From the NCBI RefSeq assembly GCF_030466405.1, contig NZ_JAGGJF010000007.1:1-50956 (forward strand): a stretch of DNA of 50,956 nt, in the 5' to 3' direction. The translations under genes were made by a program, and so were the position numbers. Under the pieces are notes generated by a model. That model worked only from the letters and a program-made list of their open reading frames with translations. It was not told the DNA's origin and did not search any database. Below are positions 8,493 through 18,090 of the stretch, one piece after another. Each line of letters begins with the position of its first letter. Position 1 is the stretch's first letter. Source of the stretch: Pseudidiomarina terrestris (GTDB lineage: Bacteria; Pseudomonadota; Gammaproteobacteria; Enterobacterales; Alteromonadaceae).

Positions 8493-9832
8493 TGTTTTTA
8501 CCGCAAGAAATTATTCGCAAGAAGCGCGATGGCATTGCCCTTAGTCAGGCGGAAATTGAGTTTTTCGTACGTGGCTTAACCGACCTGTCGATTTCCGAAA
8601 GCCAAATCTCGGCGTTTGCCATGGCGGTTTTTTTTCAGGGCATGAGCATGGCAGAGCGGGTGTTCTTAACCACCGCGATGCGCGACTCCGGTCAGGTTCT
8701 GCAATGGCAGGACGCAGGCCTTAACGGACCGGTACTGGACAAGCATTCTACTGGCGGTGTCGGCGATGTCGTCAGTTTGATGCTGGGACCTATTATCGCC
8801 GCATGCGGTGGTTATGTGCCAATGATCTCAGGTCGCGGCCTGGGGCACACTGGCGGTACTTTGGATAAAATGAGTGCGATCCCAAATTACCAGGCATTGC
8901 CATGTGATCAAAAATTCCGGGAGGTGGTGCAAGAGGTGGGCGTAGCGATCATTGGCCAGACCGGTAGCCTGGCTCCAGCGGATAAGCGCTTTTATGCGAC
9001 CCGTGATGTCACAGCCACCGTAGAGTCGATACCTTTGATCACGGCCTCTATTTTGTCGAAAAAACTTGCCGCCGGGCTTGATGGACTGGTGCTCGATGTC
9101 AAAGCTGGCAACGGTGCAATTATGCCCACCGTAAGTGCGGCGCAGGAGCTGGCAAACAGTTTGGTGCAAGTGTCGCAGGGCGCGGGTCTGGCCACCAGTG
9201 CCCTGATCACCGATATGAATCAGGTCCTTTCTCACTCAGCAGGTAATGCTGTTGAAGTACGGGAAGCCATTCGCTACTTAACAGGCGATCTACGTGCGCC
9301 CCAGCTGCACCAGGTAACGGTTGCTCTTGCCGCTGAAATGCTTCTATTAGGCGGCCTTGAACAAACCACAGTGGCTGCAGAAAAAAAAGTCGAGACGGTA
9401 CTCGCCAATGGCGCTGCCGCAGAGAAATTTGCACAAATGGTGTCTGCATTGGGCGGGCCGCATGACATGCTTGAAAATTACCAGACTCACCTGCCTTTAG
9501 CGGCAGTATCAGCACCGGTCTATGCGACCCCTGAACAACGTGCTGCGGGCAATATTGTCAGCCATATTGATACTCGTCAGGTCGGTATGGCGGTCGTCGC
9601 ACTCGGTGGTGGACGCCGTCGCAGCGAAGATGAACTCGATTATAGTGTGGGCCTGGATGAGGTTATCGGACTCGGGACAGAGGTCGATGAGCAGACCCCG
9701 TTGGCAAGAATTTACGCAGCTGATCAGAATAGCTGGGAAGAGGCTGCAGAGACCGTCCGTGAGGCCTTCACTTTTGCAGATAAAGTTAAGCAGTTGCCGC
9801 CAGCAGTATATGAACGCATAGGAGACTCGTGA
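8492..9832 (+). CDS. deoA: Thymidine phosphorylase
   Basis: 446 aa. The signature [19 protein letters not shown] (about residues 113-131) and the phosphate-binding [10 protein letters not shown] and [10 protein letters not shown] segments are intact. It phosphorolyses thymidine and deoxyuridine to the base and deoxyribose-1-phosphate, feeding DeoB and DeoC. The order cdd-deoC-deoA-deoB-deoD lets deoxycytidine from Cdd pass straight on. It is separated from deoB by one base. Confidence 0.97.
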   Translation: MFLPQEIIRKKRDGIALSQAEIEFFVRGLTDLSISESQISAFAMAVFFQGMSMAERVFLTTAMRDSGQVLQWQDAGLNGPVLDKHSTGGVGDVVSLMLGPIIAACGGYVPMISGRGLGHTGGTLDKMSAIPNYQALPCDQKFREVVQEVGVAIIGQTGSLAPADKRFYATRDVTATVESIPLITASILSKKLAAGLDGLVLDVKAGNGAIMPTVSAAQELANSLVQVSQGAGLATSALITDMNQVLSHSAGNAVEVREAIRYLTGDLRAPQLHQVTVALAAEMLLLGGLEQTTVAAEKKVETVLANGAAAEKFAQMVSALGGPHDMLENYQTHLPLAAVSAPVYATPEQRAAGNIVSHIDTRQVGMAVVALGGGRRRSEDELDYSVGLDEVIGLGTEVDEQTPLARIYAADQNSWEEAAETVREAFTFADKVKQLPPAVYERIGDS

Positions 9833-9833
9833 G

Positions 9834-11060
9834 ATGACGCGTGCAGTGGTGATGGTTCTTGATTCGTTTGGTGTCGGCGCGGCAGATGATGCAGAGAAAT
9901 TTAACGATGAAGGTGCCGACACCTTTGGTCACATCGCTGAGCTTTGTGCAGCAGGTGCTGCTGAAGAAGGACGCAGTGGGCCTCTCCACGTTCCCAATTT
10001 AGTTCGCCTGGGACTGGCCGAAGTTAGTCACGGAGCAACCGGGCGCTACCCGGATGGCATCGAGCCCGATGCTAATTGCCTGGGCCGCCACGGCTGGGCA
10101 CAGGAGCTCTCGTCTGGCAAAGATACACCATCAGGGCATTGGGAGATGGCCGGCGTTCCAGTGCTGTTTGACTGGGGCTACTTTGTCGAAAAACAGGACT
10201 CATTCCCGCAAGATCTGCTTCAGCGTATGGTCAGCAACATGGAGTTACCCGGTTATCTTGGTAACTGTCATGCCTCAGGAACGGAAATTATTAAAGAGTT
10301 GGGTGCTGAACATTGCGTTTCTGGCAAACCTATCGTCTATACCTCAGCGGACTCCGTATTTCAGATCGCCTGTCATGAAGAGACCTTTGGCTTAGAGCGA
10401 CTGTACCGCTTGTGTGAGTGTGTGCGCGAGTTACTCGAACCCTATAACATTGGCCGGGTCATCGCTCGCCCCTTTGCCGGTAATGCTGAGCAAGGCTTCT
10501 TCCGCACAGCGAATCGCCGTGATTATGCCGTTCCGCCGCCTGCACCGACGGTTCTCGACAAGCTAAAAGATGCGGGCGGACAGGTGATCAGTATTGGCAA
10601 AATAGCGGATATTTTCGCGCAGCAGGGCATCACTGAAGCACACAAAGCTGATGGTTTAGAAGCGCTGGTTGCCAAGACCATTGAAGTACTCGGCAGCGCG
10701 CCGCAACGTAGCCTTATTTTCACTAACCTGGTCGACTTTGACACCCTTTATGGCCATCGCCGTGATGTCGCTGGCTACGCCCGGGCCCTGGAGACCTTTG
10801 ATGCACTGTTGCCGAAGATTCTGGCGGCACTGGACGAAGATGATGTGCTGATCCTGACTGCGGACCATGGTTGTGACCCAACCTGGCACGGAACCGAGCA
10901 TACCCGTGAGTTTGTTCCGGTGCTCATCTACGGTAAGAACTTACCTGCTGTTAATTTAGGCAAACGAGAAACCTTTGCTGACATAGGTCAAAGTATTGCT
11001 GAGCTGCTCGAGCTTGACGCTATGGATTATGGTACTTCTATGCTTCCCCATAAATTCTGA
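9834..11060 (+). CDS. deoB: Phosphopentomutase
   Basis: 408 aa alkaline-phosphatase-superfamily enzyme. N-terminal [15 protein letters not shown] carries metal-binding Asp residues; [11 protein letters not shown] contains the conserved catalytic threonine; C-terminal [18 protein letters not shown] carries the other metal ligands. It interconverts (deoxy)ribose-1-phosphate and (deoxy)ribose-5-phosphate using Mn2+. Fourth gene of the operon, 16 nt before the deoD TTG. Confidence 0.97.
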   Translation: MTRAVVMVLDSFGVGAADDAEKFNDEGADTFGHIAELCAAGAAEEGRSGPLHVPNLVRLGLAEVSHGATGRYPDGIEPDANCLGRHGWAQELSSGKDTPSGHWEMAGVPVLFDWGYFVEKQDSFPQDLLQRMVSNMELPGYLGNCHASGTEIIKELGAEHCVSGKPIVYTSADSVFQIACHEETFGLERLYRLCECVRELLEPYNIGRVIARPFAGNAEQGFFRTANRRDYAVPPPAPTVLDKLKDAGGQVISIGKIADIFAQQGITEAHKADGLEALVAKTIEVLGSAPQRSLIFTNLVDFDTLYGHRRDVAGYARALETFDALLPKILAALDEDDVLILTADHGCDPTWHGTEHTREFVPVLIYGKNLPAVNLGKRETFADIGQSIAELLELDAMDYGTSMLPHKF

Positions 11061-11076
11061 GGCAAGGACGAACATT

Positions 11077-11784
11077 TTGACAACCCCTCATATCAGTGCC
11101 CCGAGCGATGCTTTTGCTGCGACCTGTCTATTACCTGGCGATCCTTTGCGGGCCAAGTTCATCGCCGAAACCTTTCTTGAAGACGTCACCTGCGTTACCA
11201 GTGTCAGGAATATGTTAGGGTTTACCGGACACTATAAGGGACAGCCCATTTCAGTTATGGGTACCGGCATGGGGATGCCATCTTGTGTGCTATACAGTAC
11301 TGAGTTGATGGAGTCTTTCGGGGTGAAGCGGCTGGTTCGGGTCGGTAGTTGTGGCGCGATTCATGAGTCGTTGAAACTGAATGATGTCATTGTCGCCCAT
11401 AGTGCCAGTACCGACTCAAACATGAATCGCAGGCAGTTTGCCGGAATGGACTACAGCTCGGCAGCGTCACCAAGGTTACTGCAAAAGCTCCTTAACTATG
11501 TCGATACTCAGGCATTACCTGTTGCGGTAGGCTCAGTTTTTTCGACGGACCATTTTTATGGCTCTGCACCTGAGCAACTAAAGACGCTGCAGCAGATGGG
11601 AATTCTTGCTGTTGAGATGGAGTCAGCGGGATTATATGCTGCGGCAGCTCGTCATCGGGCTCAGGCGTTAACCGTACTGACTGTCTCGGATAACCTCATC
11701 CATCAGACCCAGCTCACGCCACAAGAACGTGAGGCTGGTTTCTCGACAATGATTGAAATTACTTTAAATGCGCTGGTGGGCTGA
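11077..11784 (+). CDS. deoD: Purine nucleoside phosphorylase, DeoD type
   Basis: 235 aa, hexameric PNP. The start is TTG 11077, giving MTTPHISAP, which aligns with MATPHINA in E. coli, with AAGGA 8 nt upstream; no ATG fits. Motifs: LPGDPLRAKFIAETFLED, the phosphate-binding RVGSCG, and the purine-site VEMESAGLY. It cleaves purine (deoxy)nucleosides with phosphate. It ends the operon; its TGA stop lies in the loop of a strong hairpin. Confidence 0.95.
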   Translation: MTTPHISAPSDAFAATCLLPGDPLRAKFIAETFLEDVTCVTSVRNMLGFTGHYKGQPISVMGTGMGMPSCVLYSTELMESFGVKRLVRVGSCGAIHESLKLNDVIVAHSASTDSNMNRRQFAGMDYSSAASPRLLQKLLNYVDTQALPVAVGSVFSTDHFYGSAPEQLKTLQQMGILAVEMESAGLYAAAARHRAQALTVLTVSDNLIHQTQLTPQEREAGFSTMIEITLNALVG

Positions 11785-11795
11785 CCCACCAGCGC
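11770..11795. terminator. Strong hairpin between convergent deoD and the S8 protease
   Basis: GCGCTGGTGGG and CCCACCAGCGC form a perfect 11-bp GC-rich stem around the 4-nt loop CTGA, which contains the deoD stop codon (TGA 11782-11784). No T tract follows on either strand, so it may be a stability or Rho-assisted element rather than a classical intrinsic terminator. It sits 10 nt from the 3' end of the convergent protease gene and can serve both transcripts. Confidence 0.7.
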
Positions 11796-11804
11796 TGCAT
11801 CGTC

Positions 11805-14267
11805 TTAGTTACCGATACGTTGTAACAACTGACTTAAATCACGAGCCAGCTCCGCACGCGTAACCACCTGTTGTGGACCAAACGACGCGCTTAGTTGTGG
11901 CGTCAGATCAAAGGCGCCTTGTTCGACATCTAACTCGACTTGGGCGAGGCCTAAATTGAGTGCAAGTTGAACATGTCCGCGCTTGTCGGCAGGGATTGTG
12001 AAGCTATCTTCAAGCTCGATAATTTGGTCGAAGCGAGTGACCTGAATCGGTTGCTCTGGATCAAAGCTTGCAGCAAGTTCCTCCAGGCCTAATGCTTGTA
12101 CCAGCGCGAAAGCCACCTCGACGCGTGAGACGTTGTCTCCGGCACCAAACCATTGTTCTGAGTTGGCCTCAACCAGTGCTGCTGTGGAATCTGCTCCGCC
12201 AAGTAAAGCTGCATTGGTTGCACTGGCGGCGTTGGCAAAGGCTGCACTGGTGCCGAAGGTGTCAACATAGTGTTGCGTTGCGCCTTGCTGCGACTGTCGC
12301 AGCAGACCGCTTAGCGACAACGCATCAGCAAATTCAAGCTTGCTCAGCGGCGCATCAGGAGAGAAACCGCCTGAACGAGCGTCCATCAGACGCTCATTGA
12401 TCGCCAGTTCGATAAACGCGCGGGCAGGATGATTAAATGTGTCATCGATACCTTCAATACCTGCTGATTCAACGGTGCGGATGGAAACTTCGGTGGGTAC
12501 CGGCAGACCAATACCGTTGGTCACGCCTAATGGATCGAGTGATAAACCGCTGACTGAACCAATACCGCGCGCGTAGACCTTCCAGGTACCCGCCATAGCT
12601 GGTGCCGATACACCTACTGAGGAACCAAGCACAGGAAGTCCGATGCCTGAACCGTATTGATTACCTTGCGGGTCTTCAAGCACAAAGGCGGTGCCCGATT
12701 CAATTTGCGCACTGGCAAGTACCAGCGTAGCTTTTTCATCGACAACGAAGGTTTCTGAAGCGGTGGTACCGACTGGAAAGTACTCGACAGTACGCGTGAA
12801 ACTATCGCCTTCGGAGAGTTCAGCATTGGCATTGAACGAACGATTTTGTTTGACGGTATCACCGAAACTTTCAGATCCGGCGACTGCTGCTTTTACCGCG
12901 GCATGAGCATTGATATAACCTGCTCCAGCTTCCCACGAATCGCGGCCTGGCATGACTGTGGCGGTATCCTGAATAATACTTTTCACCTGCTGCCATTGCA
13001 GGTTCGGATTCGCTTCGAGTATTAATGCAACAACACCAGAAACATGAGGTGCAGCCATGGAGGTACCACTTGAAATGGTATAGTACGCCAACTGCTCTGG
13101 TGGAATCTCTTCAGCGTCTTGCTGCGCACTTAAGCCGCCTAAGCTCGACAGTGATGCGCGCGCGGAGATGATATCAACCCCAGGTGCAGTAATGGTAGGA
13201 CGGTCTTCCCAAGTATAGGTTTCCCCATCTACTTCCACCTGTCCGGATTTGCCATCGACACCGCGCGAACTAAAGTCCGCAAGTTTACCGCTTTTGTCGC
13301 CGGCAGCGACGGTAATGACCCAAGGTGCTTTTTTGAAGTTACCAGTGATGGTTGACTCACCAGGACCGGAGTTACCAGCAGAAAATACGGTGATGACACC
13401 ATTATCGGCAAGTTTCTTGGTGGCGACATTGGTCGGGTCGTCAGGATTAAAGTCAGTGCCGACATCGCCCGTGTTGCCAAAAGAGTTCGAAATCACGCGG
13501 ATGTTGTAGGTAAACTGATTATGCAGGGCGTAGTCAAAGCCACCAAGGGTATCTAGAATGAATAGTCCTGCACCAGAGCCGTAGCCAATCAGTGAAGCGC
13601 CTGGCGCAACACCGGTATGCTCGCCGTTGCTCATACTACCACTGCCGCCAACGGTGCCGGCGACATGAGTTCCATGACCGCCAAGGATGTCGGTATTGGC
13701 GACGTTTTCCTGATAGGTGATGGGTAGCATTCCGCTTAAGCTGTTCAGGTTAACCTGCGCAAGGACATTCTGAACAACGTGCTGGGGGTACATCAAATCA
13801 CCGTGCGTACCGTCTACGCCAGAATCGTTAATGACGACACCAATGCCGCGCCCAGAAAATGGAATGCCGTTGTTGCGTAAACTTGTGTCGGCGCGAAGAT
13901 TCTGCACGCCAGTGATAGCTGTTGCATCGCCGTTTTCAAGTGAAAGCGGGTCGTTGTGCCATACCGAACGAACATCTTCACGTTGGTAGATGGTCTCAAT
14001 TTGCGCACGGGTGGCTAACACGCCTGCCATGGGTAACTCTTTGAGTACCAAACCGTTCAGACCAAGTTGCTCGAGAAACGCAACCTGACTTGCTGAGGGG
14101 GCTTCGGATTGTTCAAAGGTAACAATGACCGAGTGTAAAGTGGCGTCATCCGCCTGATTAATGATAGTGCGCAAATCAGGATCGAAGGTTTTTGCGATGC
14201 CAGCGCTGGTCGATAGCGACACGGCAAGCGCCAGAGTAAGACTAGAAAGTTTCGTTTTATTTAGCAT
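11805..14267 (-). CDS. Secreted subtilisin-like serine protease (S8) with SLH-like C terminus
   Basis: 820 aa. Signal peptide residues 1-25 (cleavage near GIAKT). An I9-type propeptide/inhibitor-like region covers about 30-110. In the S8 catalytic domain the triad residues are D148 (INDSGVDGTHGD), H198 (GGHGTHVAGT) and S403 (SGTSMAAPHVSG), with N299 of SAGNSGPG as oxyanion residue. A pre-peptidase-C-like beta region may follow (about 500-590). The last ~180 residues carry segments resembling S-layer-homology repeats (AINERLMDARSGGFSPDAPLS; TRAELARDL). ATG 14267 has AGGA upstream; an in-frame upstream extension lacks a signal peptide. It interrupts the deoD-prfC order known from E. coli and is probably a nutrient-scavenging exoprotease. 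Confidence 0.9.
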   Translation of the reverse strand: MLNKTKLSSLTLALAVSLSTSAGIAKTFDPDLRTIINQADDATLHSVIVTFEQSEAPSASQVAFLEQLGLNGLVLKELPMAGVLATRAQIETIYQREDVRSVWHNDPLSLENGDATAITGVQNLRADTSLRNNGIPFSGRGIGVVINDSGVDGTHGDLMYPQHVVQNVLAQVNLNSLSGMLPITYQENVANTDILGGHGTHVAGTVGGSGSMSNGEHTGVAPGASLIGYGSGAGLFILDTLGGFDYALHNQFTYNIRVISNSFGNTGDVGTDFNPDDPTNVATKKLADNGVITVFSAGNSGPGESTITGNFKKAPWVITVAAGDKSGKLADFSSRGVDGKSGQVEVDGETYTWEDRPTITAPGVDIISARASLSSLGGLSAQQDAEEIPPEQLAYYTISSGTSMAAPHVSGVVALILEANPNLQWQQVKSIIQDTATVMPGRDSWEAGAGYINAHAAVKAAVAGSESFGDTVKQNRSFNANAELSEGDSFTRTVEYFPVGTTASETFVVDEKATLVLASAQIESGTAFVLEDPQGNQYGSGIGLPVLGSSVGVSAPAMAGTWKVYARGIGSVSGLSLDPLGVTNGIGLPVPTEVSIRTVESAGIEGIDDTFNHPARAFIELAINERLMDARSGGFSPDAPLSKLEFADALSLSGLLRQSQQGATQHYVDTFGTSAAFANAASATNAALLGGADSTAALVEANSEQWFGAGDNVSRVEVAFALVQALGLEELAASFDPEQPIQVTRFDQIIELEDSFTIPADKRGHVQLALNLGLAQVELDVEQGAFDLTPQLSASFGPQQVVTRAELARDLSQLLQRIGN

Positions 14268-14438
14268 GGTTATAGTCCTGTAGTGGTTGATTAAATTTGC
14301 TCCTTCAGACTGGCATGCTCGAGTGGCATAAGAATATAGGGGTAATCCCCCCATTTTTAAGTGTTAACGAAGGTGGTGACTGGAGTTTTAGGGTTGGATC
14401 AGCGACAATGCGCGGGTTAGCTCAGAAGGATAGAATTG

Positions 14439-16028
14439 ATGTCGCAATCTGCAATCGCAAAAGAAGTGGCTAAACGCCGAACCTTTGCCATTATCTCGCA
14501 TCCGGATGCGGGTAAAACTACCATTACCGAAAAAGTCTTACTACACGGACAACGCCTGCAGAAGGCAGGTACCGTAAAGGGCAAGAAATCAGGCCAGCAC
14601 GCCAAATCGGATTGGATGGAAATGGAAAAAGAGCGGGGAATCTCCGTGACGACCTCTGTCATGCAGTTTCCTTACCGTGAGGCGTTGGTGAACCTGCTGG
14701 ATACCCCAGGTCACGAAGACTTTTCCGAGGATACCTACCGTACTCTAACGGCGGTGGATTCGTGTCTGATGGTGATTGATGGCGCCAAAGGTGTCGAGGA
14801 TCGCACCATTAAGCTGATGGAAGTCACCCGTTTGCGCGATACGCCCATCATTACCTTTATGAATAAACTGGACCGCGATATTCGCGATCCCCTTGAGCTG
14901 CTCGATGAAGTTGAAAGCGTACTGAATATCATGTGCGCGCCGATCACCTGGCCGATTGGCTCAGGCAAAGGCTTCAAGGGTGTCTATCACTTACTCGATG
15001 ACGAAGTCATTTTGTACAAAACCGGGCAGGGACACCGCATCCAGGAACGAGAAGTCATAAAAGGTCTGGATAACCCGGAATTGGATAAACGCCTCGGCGA
15101 ATACGCTGCCGAGTTGCGTGAGCAAATTGAGCTGGTACAGGGCGCTTCAAATGATTTTGATCTGGAAATGTTTTTAGCCGGTGAGTTGACGCCTGTCTAT
15201 TTTGGTACAGCCTTAGGTAATTTTGGTGTCGATCACATGCTTGATGGCCTGGTGCAGTGGGCGCCGAAGCCGCTGGCGCGGGAAACCGATACCGGCGAGG
15301 CTGTTCCTGCGGCACGTCCGGAGTTTTCCGGTTTTGTCTTTAAGATCCAGGCGAACATGGACCCACGTCACCGTGACCGTGTGGCCTTTATGCGGATCGT
15401 CTCAGGCAAGTACGAGAAGGGCATGAAAATGCATCAGGTACGACTTGGCAAAGATGTGCGCATTGCTGATGCTTTAACCTTTCTTGCCGGAGATCGGGAG
15501 CATGTTGAAGAGGCTTATCCGGGGGATATCATTGGCTTACATAACCACGGTACGATTCAAATCGGCGACACCTTTACCGGCGGCGAGAAATTTAAGTTCA
15601 GCGGAATTCCAAATTTTGCGCCGGAACTGTTCCGCCGCATCCGCTTAAAAGATCCGCTGAAACAGAAACAGCTCCTGAAAGGCTTAGTGCAGCTTTCTGA
15701 AGAAGGCGCGGTGCAGGTTTTCCGACCTTTGTCGAACAACGATTTGATCGTCGGTGCTGTAGGTGTACTGCAGTTCGATGTGGTTGTGCACCGCCTTAGA
15801 TCTGAATACAACGTTGATGCAGTGTATGAAAATATTAATGTGGCAACGGCACGCTGGGTAACTTCTGACAGCGAACGCAAACTCGACGAATTCCGGCGTA
15901 AGGCTGAGGCTAATCTGGCGCTGGATGGCGGGGATAATCTGACCTACATCGCACCGACCATGGTAAATTTAAACTTGGCAACGGAACGTTATCCGGATAT
16001 CGACTTCCACCATACGCGGGAACATTAA
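14439..16028 (+). CDS. prfC: Peptide chain release factor 3
   Basis: 529 aa, the same length as E. coli RF3. GTPase motifs: G1 SHPDAGKTT (residues 20-28), G3 DTPGHEDF, G4 NKLDRD. The RF3-specific [11 protein letters not shown] and the C-terminal domain are present. It recycles RF1/RF2 from the ribosome after peptide release. AGAAGGA lies 8 nt before ATG 14439; an in-frame TTG sits immediately before it. It is followed by yjjV after 15 nt. The 171-nt gap from the protease gene must hold divergent promoters; I could not place them confidently. Confidence 0.97.
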   Translation: MSQSAIAKEVAKRRTFAIISHPDAGKTTITEKVLLHGQRLQKAGTVKGKKSGQHAKSDWMEMEKERGISVTTSVMQFPYREALVNLLDTPGHEDFSEDTYRTLTAVDSCLMVIDGAKGVEDRTIKLMEVTRLRDTPIITFMNKLDRDIRDPLELLDEVESVLNIMCAPITWPIGSGKGFKGVYHLLDDEVILYKTGQGHRIQEREVIKGLDNPELDKRLGEYAAELREQIELVQGASNDFDLEMFLAGELTPVYFGTALGNFGVDHMLDGLVQWAPKPLARETDTGEAVPAARPEFSGFVFKIQANMDPRHRDRVAFMRIVSGKYEKGMKMHQVRLGKDVRIADALTFLAGDREHVEEAYPGDIIGLHNHGTIQIGDTFTGGEKFKFSGIPNFAPELFRRIRLKDPLKQKQLLKGLVQLSEEGAVQVFRPLSNNDLIVGAVGVLQFDVVVHRLRSEYNVDAVYENINVATARWVTSDSERKLDEFRRKAEANLALDGGDNLTYIAPTMVNLNLATERYPDIDFHHTREH

Positions 16029-16043
16029 CCAGCGAAGGACATT

Positions 16044-16841
16044 ATGGCGTACAACCTCTTCGACACGCACTGTCATTTAGATTTTGAGGTCTTTGACGAA
16101 GACCGCGAAGAGGTTGTCAAACGCGCCTATGAGCAGGGCGTACGCTCAATATTTATCCCCGGCACTTGCCGCGACACGCCACGCGTTCGACCGCAGACGA
16201 TGGCCGGTGTCCAGCTCTTCTATGCCGTCGGTTTACATCCCTACTTTATCGCTGACCACAACAACGAAGATCTCGACTGGGTCGAGCAGCAGTTGCAGGA
16301 ACACGCTGGGTATTGGGTCGGTGAAATTGGTCTGGATCGAACCTGTCCCGACTGGGACCAGCAGTGCGACCTGTTCGTGCAGCAGGTCGAGCTGGCCGTT
16401 AAGTACCAGCGCCCCGTGATCCTCCACCACCGTAAGTCACAAAGTGATTTACTGCACTATTTAAAGCCCTATCTGGATGACTTACCGGATCAAAAAGGTA
16501 TTTTGCACGCGTTCAGCGGCAGCCCTGAGCAAGCCCAGGATTGGATTAGTAAAGGCTTTAAATTAGGTGTTGGCGGCACCATCACCTACTCGCGAGCGAA
16601 GAAAACCCGAGCCGCGTTAAAAGACAGTCCGCTGGATGCGCTGGTGCTTGAAACCGACGCTCCGGATATGCCTGTCTGCGGTTATCAGGGGGAGCGCAAC
16701 GAGCCCTGCCATGTTGCTGACGTGATAGCGTCACTGGCTGAGCTGCGCGATGAGGATAAAGACGTTATTGCTCGACAGCTTTGGCAAACAAGCTGTGAGC
16801 TTATTCCTTTAGACGCAGACGACGATAACGCCACTTGTTGA
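16044..16841 (+). CDS. yjjV: TatD-family metal-dependent hydrolase, YjjV-like
   Basis: 265 aa TIM-barrel hydrolase. Metal ligands are visible in DTHCHLD (H9, H11), GEIGLD, ILHHRKS, ILHAFSG and LETDAPD. The location beside the deo/prfC cluster matches E. coli yjjV rather than tatD. The family is linked to nuclease (3'-5' DNase) or D-aminoacyl-tRNA deacylase-like activities; the substrate of this branch is not known to me. Its last 41 bp overlap the 3' end of convergent ytjB. Confidence 0.88.
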   Translation: MAYNLFDTHCHLDFEVFDEDREEVVKRAYEQGVRSIFIPGTCRDTPRVRPQTMAGVQLFYAVGLHPYFIADHNNEDLDWVEQQLQEHAGYWVGEIGLDRTCPDWDQQCDLFVQQVELAVKYQRPVILHHRKSQSDLLHYLKPYLDDLPDQKGILHAFSGSPEQAQDWISKGFKLGVGGTITYSRAKKTRAALKDSPLDALVLETDAPDMPVCGYQGERNEPCHVADVIASLAELRDEDKDVIARQLWQTSCELIPLDADDDNATC

Positions 16842-17376
16842 AGGTGAGTGTGATAAGTACACCGGCCAGGACCGCAAACAGCAGCAGGAACTGACCGTAA
16901 TAGCTGAGGTATTGATGAACCGACAGCGGTTCAGCGAGCAGCATCGGTTGATTGATGCCAATGTGCAGATAGCCATGAACAAGCTTTTCTTCGCGGACTT
17001 CTTCAACCAGCACAAAGGCATTGTGTGTCGACTCGGGTTGCGGGACACTGCTTGCTTCTGCCCGCACCATAGGCCGGCCATAGCTATCATAAACAGCGCT
17101 GTAATCAATCAACGGATGCCGGGTCAGGTTGTCGACCAGATTTTGTAGTTTGGTCTGATCATTTTCGATGAGCCAGTAACGCGCCTCATTTGCAGCTTGA
17201 GTTGCAGTAAGCTCGATAAGTTGCTGGCTATGTGACTGCAACTCCGCCAAACTCGTTTCTTGCATCGTCCCCCAGAGGTTCTCGATCAAGACAATGAGCA
17301 GCACTGCGGCAAGCAGGCGGCGGCCGCGACGATAGACAAGCTTGATGATATTGATAACATGTTGTGCTGTTGTCAT
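16801..17376 (-). CDS. ytjB: AhpA/YtjB (Smp)-family inner-membrane protein
   Basis: 191 aa. A hydrophobic segment at about residues 18-36 and a second near 158-178 bracket a periplasmic domain that includes SAVYDSYGRPMVRAE, as in Smp/YtjB of E. coli. That gene is likewise divergent from serB. Function is poorly defined. I chose ATG 17376 (MTTAQH) over a longer in-frame start at 17415 that would reach into the serB promoter region. It overlaps yjjV tail-to-tail by 41 bp. Confidence 0.78.
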   Translation of the reverse strand: MTTAQHVINIIKLVYRRGRRLLAAVLLIVLIENLWGTMQETSLAELQSHSQQLIELTATQAANEARYWLIENDQTKLQNLVDNLTRHPLIDYSAVYDSYGRPMVRAEASSVPQPESTHNAFVLVEEVREEKLVHGYLHIGINQPMLLAEPLSVHQYLSYYGQFLLLFAVLAGVLITLTFNKWRYRRLRLKE

Positions 17377-17417
17377 AACAAAACTATACGCTGAGCAACC
17401 CTGGAAGAGCAACAAAA

Positions 17418-18089
17418 ATGGTCGACATTGACGCCCCCGGCATCGTTTTATTTGATATGGATTCTACACTCATCACGATTGAGTGTATCGATGAACTTGC
17501 CGCATTAGTGGGAAAAAAACAGCAGGTCAGTGCAGTGACTGAAGCTGCGATGCGGGGTGAGCTTGATTTTGCCGAAAGCTTGCGGGCCCGGGTGAAGTTA
17601 CTGGCAGGGGTGCATGAGCGGCAGTTACAGCAATTACTTGAGCCGATTCCGTTTTCCGTCGGCGCGCAAGCTTTAATTGCCTGGTTCCAGCAGCGAGGCT
17701 GGCGCACGGCACTGGTTTCCGGCGGCTTCACCTGGTTCAGCGGACAAGTGGCTGAAGCGCTCAAGCTTGATGCTCATAAAGCGAATCAGCTGCAATGGCA
17801 GCAACACTGTCTGACTGGTAGTGTGGCTGAGCCGATTGTCGATGGTCAGAGTAAAGCCGATTATTTGCATACGCTGGCGCAACGCTGGCAGCTGCCTATG
17901 AGTAATACCATTGCTGTTGGCGACGGTGCGAACGATAAAGCCATGTTGCAGGCTGCTGGCCTCGGCATAGCTTATTGCGCAAAGCCAGCCTTGCAAGAGG
18001 TGGCCGACTGGTGCATCCAGGAGCCTGACCTGATGCAGCTGGCGAACTATCTGGAAACAATGAAATCACGTACGAGCGAGACCCATTAG
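17418..18089 (+). CDS. serB: Phosphoserine phosphatase (short form)
   Basis: 223 aa HAD hydrolase. Nucleophile motif FDMDSTLITIECIDE (D13, D15), motif II VSGGFTWF and motif IV VGDGANDKAM are all present. It removes phosphate from O-phosphoserine, the last step of serine synthesis. E. coli SerB has an extra ~100-residue N-terminal ACT-like domain; here the protein starts just before the HAD core, and the upstream DNA is occupied by the divergent ytjB, so the short form looks genuine. radA follows after 1 nt. Confidence 0.93.
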   Translation: MVDIDAPGIVLFDMDSTLITIECIDELAALVGKKQQVSAVTEAAMRGELDFAESLRARVKLLAGVHERQLQQLLEPIPFSVGAQALIAWFQQRGWRTALVSGGFTWFSGQVAEALKLDAHKANQLQWQQHCLTGSVAEPIVDGQSKADYLHTLAQRWQLPMSNTIAVGDGANDKAMLQAAGLGIAYCAKPALQEVADWCIQEPDLMQLANYLETMKSRTSETH

Positions 18090-18090
18090 A

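Noticed and set aside
8828-9922. Several minus-strand frames opposite deoA and the deoA/deoB junction
   Set aside because: They mirror highly conserved enzyme genes and have no family features.
14268-14354. Longer start (29 extra residues) for the S8 protease
   Set aside because: The signal peptide begins at the internal methionine at 14267 with a good ribosome site.
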